Positions 6,566-12,375 of a stretch of 14,134 nucleotides of DNA are shown here, piece by piece; the first letter of the stretch is position 1, and each line of letters starts with the position of its first letter. Origin of the DNA: CAZOKO01 sp964580455 (GTDB lineage: Bacteria; Desulfobacterota; WTBG01); assembly GCA_964580455.1 (NCBI GenBank), contig CAZOKO010000072.1, positions 1-14,134 of the forward strand, read 5' to 3'. The translations under genes and the position numbers were made by a program. Below the pieces are notes generated by a model. That model was not told the origin of the DNA and did not search any database. It saw nothing but the letters and a program-made list of their open reading frames with translations.

Positions 6566-7705
6566 ATGCAAAAAAAGTATTTATTGTTTGCGCCAGGTCC
6601 CAGTCCCATACCCCCGGAAGTTTTACTGGCAATGGCAGAGCCTATTATTCATCACAGGGCACCTGCTTATATAAAAGTGTTAGAGGAGGTGAGAGAGGGT
6701 TTAAAATACCTTTTTCAGACGCAAAATGAGGTGCTTGTACTTGCCAGTTCTGGAACTGGTGCCATGGAGGGTGCGGTAGTTAATACACTTTGTGCAGAGG
6801 ATAAGGCACTGGTAGTCCAGAGCGGTAAATTTGGTGAACGATGGGCGCAGATTTGTAATGCTTATGGTGTTCATGCAAAGGTAATTCATGTGGAGTGGGG
6901 GAAAGCGGTTGACCCTGATCTTATAAAGAAGGCTTTGGAAGTTGAGCCTTCAATAAAGGCGGTATTTATGCAGGCCAGTGAAACCTCTACAGGGGTTATG
7001 CATCCTGTTAAAGAGGTTGCTGAAATCGTTAAGAATTGTGATAATACCATTATCGTGGTGGATGCCATAACTGGTGTAGGAGTCTTTGATCTTCCTACCG
7101 ACAAGTGGAACTTAGACATAGTGGTAGGAGGTTCGCAGAAGGCTTTAATGCTCCCACCCGGTCTTGCCTTTGTTGCACTCAGTGATAAGGCGATAAGTTT
7201 TGTAGAAAAGTCAACCTTACCCAAGTATTACTTTAATTTCAAAAAGGAACTGAAGAGCATAAAGAATAATCAAAGTGCATATACGCCAGCAGTTTCGCTG
7301 GTGGTAGGATTGAGAGAAGTTCTGCGCCAGATTAAAGAGGAAGGGTTAGAGAATGTATTTGCCAGAACAGATAGGATTGCCCGGGCAACACGAGAAGCAA
7401 TGAAGGCACTGGGATTAAAACTGTTTGCACCTGATTCACCCAGCAATGCGCTCACTGCTGTGATAGCACCTGATGGTGTTGATGGGCAGAAAGTAGTAAA
7501 GGTTTTGCGGGAGAAGCACAACATTACCATTGCAGGTGGTCAGGACCAGGCCAAGGGTAAAATCTTCAGGATTGCCCATTTTGGATATATGGATACCTAT
7601 GATATCGTCACAGTAGTTTCTGCGGTGGAGATGACCTTAAAAGAACTGGGTTATGCAGTAGAACTGGGCAAGGGCGTGAAGGCAGCCCTGGAGGTACTTG
7701 GTTAG
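6566..7705 (+). CDS. Class V PLP aminotransferase (alanine/serine-glyoxylate type; possible phosphoserine transaminase), 379 aa
   Basis: This is a full-length cytoplasmic fold-type I PLP enzyme. The N-terminal FAPGPSPIPPEV (8-19) and HHRAP (29-33) are typical of alanine-glyoxylate/serine-pyruvate aminotransferases. SSGTGAMEG (61-69) is the phosphate-binding turn, Asp166 in VVDAITG contacts the PLP ring nitrogen, and Lys192 in GGSQKALMLPPG should form the Schiff base. The start has a strong Shine-Dalgarno (GGAGAGG) five bases upstream. The stop lies 17 nt before serA, so the two are surely cotranscribed. Enzymes of this family next to serA, as I recall for Thermotoga, have been proposed to convert 3-phosphohydroxypyruvate to phosphoserine in place of SerC. 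That role is inference; glyoxylate transamination with alanine or serine is the alternative. A structured leader precedes it. Confidence 0.92.
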   Translation: MQKKYLLFAPGPSPIPPEVLLAMAEPIIHHRAPAYIKVLEEVREGLKYLFQTQNEVLVLASSGTGAMEGAVVNTLCAEDKALVVQSGKFGERWAQICNAYGVHAKVIHVEWGKAVDPDLIKKALEVEPSIKAVFMQASETSTGVMHPVKEVAEIVKNCDNTIIVVDAITGVGVFDLPTDKWNLDIVVGGSQKALMLPPGLAFVALSDKAISFVEKSTLPKYYFNFKKELKSIKNNQSAYTPAVSLVVGLREVLRQIKEEGLENVFARTDRIARATREAMKALGLKLFAPDSPSNALTAVIAPDGVDGQKVVKVLREKHNITIAGGQDQAKGKIFRIAHFGYMDTYDIVTVVSAVEMTLKELGYAVELGKGVKAALEVLG

Positions 7706-7709
7706 GAAA

Positions 7710-7715
7710 AGGAGG
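7710..7715 (+). promoter_or_regulatory. Ribosome-binding site of serA
   Basis: A perfect AGGAGG lies seven bases before the ATG at 7723, inside the 17-nt gap after the aminotransferase stop. It fixes the serA start and shows that serA does not depend on coupling for translation. Confidence 0.85.
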
Positions 7716-7722
7716 GATATTT

Positions 7723-9306
7723 ATGAAGATTTTAGTAAGCGATAAGTTATCACCAAAGGGTGTAGAGATATTTGAAAAGGCTGAAGGCATTGAGGTTGAG
7801 GTTAAAACCAAACTTCCCCCTGAGGATTTAAAGGCGATTATTGGAGAATATGATGGGTTGGTGATAAGAAGTGCTACCAAAGTAAAACCCGAGATTATAG
7901 AGGCTGCCGACAAGCTGAAGGTGGTAGGTCGTGCCGGTAGCGGGCTGGATAATGTTGATATCCCGGCAGCCAGCAAGAAAGGTATTGTGGTAATGAATAC
8001 CCCGGGAGGCAATACCATTACCACAGCCGAGCATGCGATCTCCATGATGCTTGCGCTCTCTCGTAAAATTCCTCAGGCTACTGCTTCAATGAAGAGCAAG
8101 AAGTGGGAGAAGAGCAAATTTATGGGATCAGAGATCTATAACAAGACGCTGGGCGTAATGGGCATAGGGAGTATTGGAAGTGTAGTAGCTGACAGGGCAC
8201 GGGGACTCAGGATGAATGTACTTGCCTATGATCCTTTCCTCTCCCCGGAGAGGGCTGAAAAACTGGGAGTGGAATTGGTAAGTCTTGATGAGTTGTTAGA
8301 ACGTGCAGATTATATTACCATCCATGTTCCCAAGAGCAAGGAGACCATCAATCTTGTTAATAAAGAGCTCTTTTCGAAGATGAAGGATGGTGTATTTTTA
8401 ATCAATTGTGCTCGGGGTGGGATTGTCAATGAAAAGGATTTGTGTGATGCCATTAAGGGTGGCAAAGTGGCAGGAGCTGCCCTTGATGTCTTTGAAAAGG
8501 AACCACCTGATAGTGATAACCCTTTGCTCGATCTAGATGAAGTGATATGCACGCCTCATTTAGGGGCTTCTACCGAAGAGGCACAGGAGAAGGTTGCAGT
8601 GGCCATTGCCGAGCAGATGGTGGATTATTTATTAAATGGTACCATCATGAATGCAGCAAATGTCCCCTCGGTTGACAGCGAAATACTTGCAACCATCAGA
8701 CCCTATCTTGATCTGGCAGAACGGTTAGGCAGTTTTCAGGGGCAGGTTATATCAGGTGGATTGGAGCAGGTATCTATTGAGTATAGTGGTGAAGTAGCGG
8801 CTCTGGAAGTAGCTCCTATTACGGTTTCCTTGTTAAAGGGACTGCTCTATCCTGCATTAAAAGAAGATGTGAATTATGTAAATGCTCCTGTCATTGCAAA
8901 AGAGAGAGGGGTCAAGGTAATCGAATCTACTACCAGCGAGTCTGAAGATTTTACGAGTCTCATTACTCTCAAGGTAAAGACGAGTAAAGAGGAGAGGCTG
9001 ATTGCCGGGACTATCTTTGGTAAGAGTGACCCATGGGTTGTGCAGGTTGATCAGTTTAGAATAGAAGCGGTACCTGATAAGTATATGCTCTTATTTTATA
9101 CCCATGATCGCCCCGGGGTGATTGGTAATATCGGAACAAGCCTGGGTAAACAGGGTATCAATATATCCAGGATGCAATTTGGCAGGGAAAAGGTGGAAGG
9201 GAAATCTTTACTTATACTGAGCACTGACGGACCGGTATCAAGTGAGATTATAGAGCTGATGAAAAAATTGCCTAACATTATCTCCCTTGATTCGATTGAG
9301 ATATAA
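7723..9306 (+). CDS. serA: D-3-phosphoglycerate dehydrogenase, long form with ACT domain, 527 aa
   Basis: SerA catalyses the first step of serine synthesis: 3-phosphoglycerate + NAD+ to 3-phosphohydroxypyruvate, in the cytoplasm. The order is: split substrate-binding domain (1-~100 and ~285-310); Rossmann domain with GIGSIG (147-152) and acidic Asp170 near the ribose site; catalytic Arg231 (NCARGG), Glu260 (DVFEKEPP) and His279 (TPHLGAST); an intervening domain (~320-450); and a C-terminal ACT domain (~453-527, LLFYTHDRPGVIGNIGTSLG). The length is that of the long type-1 enzymes found in many bacteria and in humans. The ACT domain suggests feedback control by serine, but this varies across the family. 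It follows the class V aminotransferase by 17 nt. A 134-bp gap with a dispersed repeat separates it from purA. Confidence 0.97.
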   Translation: MKILVSDKLSPKGVEIFEKAEGIEVEVKTKLPPEDLKAIIGEYDGLVIRSATKVKPEIIEAADKLKVVGRAGSGLDNVDIPAASKKGIVVMNTPGGNTITTAEHAISMMLALSRKIPQATASMKSKKWEKSKFMGSEIYNKTLGVMGIGSIGSVVADRARGLRMNVLAYDPFLSPERAEKLGVELVSLDELLERADYITIHVPKSKETINLVNKELFSKMKDGVFLINCARGGIVNEKDLCDAIKGGKVAGAALDVFEKEPPDSDNPLLDLDEVICTPHLGASTEEAQEKVAVAIAEQMVDYLLNGTIMNAANVPSVDSEILATIRPYLDLAERLGSFQGQVISGGLEQVSIEYSGEVAALEVAPITVSLLKGLLYPALKEDVNYVNAPVIAKERGVKVIESTTSESEDFTSLITLKVKTSKEERLIAGTIFGKSDPWVVQVDQFRIEAVPDKYMLLFYTHDRPGVIGNIGTSLGKQGINISRMQFGREKVEGKSLLILSTDGPVSSEIIELMKKLPNIISLDSIEI

Positions 9307-9338
9307 CGATGGGTGCTGGATGGATCTGTTTTGCTTTT

Positions 9339-9370
9339 TATCCAGTATCAAGTAACCAGTATCCAGGATC
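9339..9370 (-). repeat. 32-bp GATACTGGAT-type repeat, copy 1
   Basis: On the minus strand this reads as degenerate units of about ten bases based on CTGGATACT/GATACTGGAT. It matches 12332-12363 on the plus strand at 28 of 32 positions. It lies in the gap between serA and purA. The two copies are inverted relative to each other. Confidence 0.7.
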
Positions 9371-9426
9371 GTCTGAATGATACATCATATTTTATAACTA
9401 CTGAATCATTTGTTGAAGAGGAAGAT

Positions 9427-9453
9427 ATGGGACGTGTGTTATGGCTAATGTAA
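9427..9453 (+). promoter_or_regulatory. 8-codon mini-ORF overlapping the purA start
   Basis: ATG at 9427 opens a frame encoding MGRVLWLM and ends with TAA at 9451-9453. It spans the purA ATG (9441) in another frame. A GAGG (9418-9421) sits five bases before this mini-ORF start, a good ribosome-binding distance. The same GAGG is about 19 bases from the purA ATG, which has no closer site. Translation of purA may therefore depend on ribosomes arriving through, or reinitiating after, the mini-ORF. It could also be chance. Confidence 0.3.
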
Positions 9454-10733
9454 TTGTTGTGGGAACACAATGGGGGGATGAGGGGAAAGGGAAGCTTGTC
9501 GATCTCCTTACAGAATTTGCGCACGTTATTGTGCGGTTTCAGGGGGGGAGCAATGCTGGTCACACTGTAGTAGTAGGAGAAAAAGAATTTATCTTTCACC
9601 AGCTCCCTTCAGGGATATTGCATGAGCAGAAACGTTGTATCGTTGGCAGTGGTGTAGTGATAGATCCTGTAACCCTGCTTGAAGAGATCGAGGAGATAAA
9701 AGGGAAAGGATTTTTTGGAAGTGACGATGCTCTGCTGATTAGTGAAGAGGCTCAGATTGTAATGCCTTACCACAAGCGTATAGATCTGGCACGAGAGAGG
9801 AAGAGGGGAGATAATAAGATTGGGACTACTGGAAGAGGTATTGGTCCTGCTTATGAGGATAAGGTGGCACGTAGAGGCATTCGATTGGTTGATCTGGTTG
9901 AAGAGGAAATCTTTCGGGATAAGCTGGAGAGAAATTTGGAGGAAAAAAACTTCTATTTGGTTAACCATCTTCAAGATGAGGGTTTTTCCTTTCAGGAAAT
10001 GTATGATCAATACAGGGCGCTGTGTGAAAAGATCAGTTGCTATATGGCAAACACTTCTCACGTAATAGATCAGGAGATCCAGGAAGGGAAAGATGTTCTC
10101 TTTGAGGGGGCTCAGGGGGCACTGTTAGATGTGGATCATGGGACATATCCTTATGTGACATCATCTAATACTGTGGCAGGTGCGGCCTGTGTGGGTGCTG
10201 GTGTGGGACCCGTGAAGATTGATGGGGTAATGGGGGTTACCAAGGCTTATACTACCAGGGTAGGTGGTGGTCCTTTCCCAACAGAACTGAACGACGAGGT
10301 AGGCAATCGTTTGCGAGAGCAGGGTGGGGAATATGGAGCGACTACCGGCAGACCTCGCAGGTGTGGTTGGTTTGATGCTGTAGTCGTCAGGCATTCAGTG
10401 AGGCTTAGTGGTTTAACAGATTTAGCTATCACCAAGCTTGATGTTCTTAAGGGTTTAAAGAAGATTAAAATATGTACAGAATATAAGTTTAAAGGTAAAA
10501 AGATACAGGAGTTTCCAGCCAGTTTGCGAATTCAGGAGGAGTGTGAACCTGTGTATGAGGAGGTAAAAGGATGGGACGAAGATATTAGTATGGTTAAAGA
10601 CTTAAACGATCTGCCGTCAAATGCTCAAAAATATGTAAAATTGATTGAACAACTGGTAGGAGTTGATGCCTGTATGATTTCCCTTGGTAACGAACGTGGT
10701 CAGACCTTGATGTTAAAAAATCCCTTTCATTAA
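9441..10733 (+). CDS. purA: Adenylosuccinate synthase, 430 aa
   Basis: PurA joins IMP and aspartate with GTP to form adenylosuccinate, the committed step to AMP, in the cytoplasm. The sequence is a full-length, textbook member. QWGDEGKGK (10-18) is the GTP-binding loop with catalytic Asp13. GGSNAGHT (35-42) carries catalytic His41. GTTGRGIGPAY (128-138) binds IMP. VDHGTYPYVTSSN (231-243) and TRVGGGPFPTEL (272-283) follow, then TTGRPRRCGW (301-310). The C-terminus has the GTP-base motif TKLDVL (331-336) and SLGNERGQT. The MANVIVVGTQWG start at 9441 matches the family, although its ribosome-binding site is poor. In several deltaproteobacteria and relatives I recall serA, hisZ and purA in a row; here hisZ is absent and only a repeat fills the gap. 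A terminator lies about 90 bases downstream. Confidence 0.97.
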   Translation: MANVIVVGTQWGDEGKGKLVDLLTEFAHVIVRFQGGSNAGHTVVVGEKEFIFHQLPSGILHEQKRCIVGSGVVIDPVTLLEEIEEIKGKGFFGSDDALLISEEAQIVMPYHKRIDLARERKRGDNKIGTTGRGIGPAYEDKVARRGIRLVDLVEEEIFRDKLERNLEEKNFYLVNHLQDEGFSFQEMYDQYRALCEKISCYMANTSHVIDQEIQEGKDVLFEGAQGALLDVDHGTYPYVTSSNTVAGAACVGAGVGPVKIDGVMGVTKAYTTRVGGGPFPTELNDEVGNRLREQGGEYGATTGRPRRCGWFDAVVVRHSVRLSGLTDLAITKLDVLKGLKKIKICTEYKFKGKKIQEFPASLRIQEECEPVYEEVKGWDEDISMVKDLNDLPSNAQKYVKLIEQLVGVDACMISLGNERGQTLMLKNPFH

Positions 10734-10820
10734 TCGAAGTAAATATCTAATCATTTAAGTTACTTAACATCTCAACTTTTAATCAACCAATCACTGATCG
10801 AAAACCACCCTTTAGTAAAA

Positions 10821-10857
10821 GGGGCAAGGGGGATTTGAAAACTGCCCCCATTTTTTT
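10821..10857 (+). terminator. Rho-independent terminator downstream of purA
   Basis: GGGGCA (10821-10826) can pair with TGCCCC (10843-10848), or alternatively GGGGG (10828-10832) with CCCCC (10845-10849). Either is followed after one A by seven Ts (10851-10857). It lies about 90 bases after the purA stop and probably ends the aminotransferase-serA-purA transcript. Confidence 0.65.
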
Positions 10858-10860
10858 GTC

Positions 10861-10892
10861 ATTGCGAGGTTATCGAAGGTAACCGAAGCAAT
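10861..10892. repeat. Palindromic dispersed repeat of the ATTGCGAGG...GAAGCAAT type
   Basis: Outer arms ATTGC (10861-10865) and GCAAT (10888-10892) enclose inner arms GGTTA (10868-10872) and TAACC (10880-10884), with a 7-nt loop and a GA/GAA internal loop. I recall the flanking text GTCATTGCGAGG...GAAGCAATCTC as a common intergenic palindrome in many unrelated bacterial genomes, with a variable centre. Only this copy is in the window, so repetitiveness rests on recall. Confidence 0.6.
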
Positions 10893-11145
10893 CTCATTAA
10901 AAAGCTCGAAACAGACTCCGTAATTAACTGGTGTGGCTTCACCCATGGTTTGATATCTCATCTTTGAGGTGATATAGATGTTATACTTTATGCAAGCAAA
11001 AAAATACCAAATCTGCAAAACCTTGTCTTTTTTGATTGATTGTAATAGTTCAGAAAAGGTTGAGAGTTTCGTATTGTGGGTTGAGGGGTGAATTATTCTA
11101 TGTAGTGTAATATGACAATATTGAAACCCATAGAAGTGGGGGGTT

Positions 11146-12303
11146 ATGTTTCATAGTGCTGATATTAAAGAGATTAAGGCAGGGAAGGTGACTGATGCCT
11201 ACTTTCCTCGGACGCTGGAAATTCTTAGAGCGAAGGGGATTGATAAGTGGGTAAAGGTAGAGTTTGTGGCAAAAGGACTTCCAAATAATTGGCCATGGGG
11301 GATACTTGCAGGGATAGAGGAATGTGCGGAATTGGTAGGCGGGCTTAAGGTGTCAGTGAGAAGTATGAGGGAAGGGACTGTATTTAAATCTTACCAGCCT
11401 GTAATGGAAATAGAAGGGAAATATTGTGATTTTGGAAGATATGAAACTGCCTTGCTGGGTTTTCTTTGCCAGGCTTCAGGTGTTGCTACCAAGGCAGCAC
11501 GTTGTAAAAAGGCTGCAGGTGATCGATTGATTATCAGCTTTGGTGGGAGGAGGGTTCATCCTGCTGTAGCTCCTGTAATAGAGCGAAGCTCCTTCATTGG
11601 AGGTTTTGATGGGGTTGCCATCTTAAAGAGTGCAGAGATTATTGGTGAAGAAGCCATGGGAACTATGCCACATACCCTTGTCATCATCATGGGTGATACG
11701 GTTGAGGCAACCCGGGCGTTTAATAAAGTGTTAGGTCGTAAGGTAAAGACCATTTCCCTGATAGATACATTCCAAGACGAAAAGTTTGAGGCTTTGCGTG
11801 TAGCAGAATCCTTGGGGGATAAATTGTATGCAGTTAGATTAGATACCCCTGCTTCCCGGCGCGGTGACTTCTTGCACATCCTGGAAGAAGTGAGGTGGGA
11901 GCTCGATCTGAGAGGTTATAAACATGTTAAGCTTTTTGTAAGCGGTGGCCTGGATGAGGAAGATATAGTTAAGCTTAATCCCCTGGTTGACGGGTATGGT
12001 CTGGGGACTTCAGTAAGTAATGCAAATGTGATAGATTTTGCCATGGATATTGTGGAGGTTGAAGGAAAGCCTCTTGCAAAGAGAGGCAAAAGTTCTGGTT
12101 CTAAAAGAGTATTAAGGTGTACTAAATGCTATAGAGATAAGGTCATTCCACTTGCCGAGAAGCTCAAACGGTGTGAGTGTGGTGAAAAGTATAATGACCT
12201 GCTGTTTGATTTTATTAATAAGGGAAAGATAAAAGAGAAACTTCCCTCCCCTCAAAAGATCAGGGACTATGTTATAAGAGAATTGGAGAACTATGGTATT
12301 TGA
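11146..12303 (+). CDS. Nicotinate phosphoribosyltransferase, short archaeal-type, 385 aa
   Basis: NAPRTase makes nicotinate mononucleotide from nicotinate and PRPP in the NAD salvage (Preiss-Handler) pathway, in the cytoplasm. Family features are DAYF..T near the N-terminus (17-23), FGGRRVHP (132-139) with the basic residues that hold phosphate, ERSSFIGGFDGVA (146-158), GTMPHTLVI (172-180), LIDTF (205-209), and the phosphate-binding end of the barrel at SGGLD (266-270) and GLGTSVS (285-291). At 385 residues it fits the short type known from Thermoplasma and other archaea, and differs from E. coli PncB. The C-terminus carries CTKC (325-328) and CEC (343-345), a likely small metal-binding knuckle. 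The start at 11146 has only a G-run (11138-11143) as ribosome-binding site. It is preceded by a terminator, so it is probably its own transcript, possibly running into the TPR gene 72 nt downstream. Confidence 0.9.
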   Translation: MFHSADIKEIKAGKVTDAYFPRTLEILRAKGIDKWVKVEFVAKGLPNNWPWGILAGIEECAELVGGLKVSVRSMREGTVFKSYQPVMEIEGKYCDFGRYETALLGFLCQASGVATKAARCKKAAGDRLIISFGGRRVHPAVAPVIERSSFIGGFDGVAILKSAEIIGEEAMGTMPHTLVIIMGDTVEATRAFNKVLGRKVKTISLIDTFQDEKFEALRVAESLGDKLYAVRLDTPASRRGDFLHILEEVRWELDLRGYKHVKLFVSGGLDEEDIVKLNPLVDGYGLGTSVSNANVIDFAMDIVEVEGKPLAKRGKSSGSKRVLRCTKCYRDKVIPLAEKLKRCECGEKYNDLLFDFINKGKIKEKLPSPQKIRDYVIRELENYGI

Positions 12304-12331
12304 ATTTGGGAATTAAGGGGTTAATTCTCTT

Positions 12332-12363
12332 GATACTGGATTCTGGATACTAGATACTGGATA
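12332..12363 (+). repeat. 32-bp GATACTGGAT-type repeat, copy 2
   Basis: Three degenerate ~10-base units (GATACTGGATT, CTGGATACTA, GATACTGGATA) lie between the nicotinate phosphoribosyltransferase stop and the next gene. The copy matches 9339-9370 in inverted orientation at 28 of 32 positions. It ends directly at the alternative GTG start of the downstream gene. Confidence 0.7.
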
Positions 12364-12375
12364 GTGAAAAATGGG

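Larger units (their letters stand above)
10734..11145. other. 412-bp intergenic region with terminator and dispersed palindrome
   Basis: This region has no credible gene. It contains an intrinsic terminator (10821-10857) and a palindromic dispersed repeat (10861-10892), listed separately. The remaining ~250 bases should hold the promoter of the nicotinate phosphoribosyltransferase gene. The best I can see is TTGAGG (11081) with TGTAAT (11106) at a long 19-base spacing, which is not convincing. A six-G run lies just before that gene's ATG. Confidence 0.6.

Noticed and set aside
7608..8045. 145-codon minus-strand frame across the aminotransferase/serA junction
   Set aside because: It lies opposite two unambiguous conserved genes, and its Ser/Pro/Leu-rich composition is typical of antisense frames.
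9609..10061. 150-codon minus-strand frame inside purA
   Set aside because: It is antisense to a clear, full-length purA, shows no family motifs and has no ribosome-binding site.
10935..10980. Imperfect hairpins near TGGTGTGGCTTCACCC and ATATCTCATC
   Set aside because: The stems are short or mismatched, with no adjacent signal; they are no better than expected by chance in AT-rich DNA.
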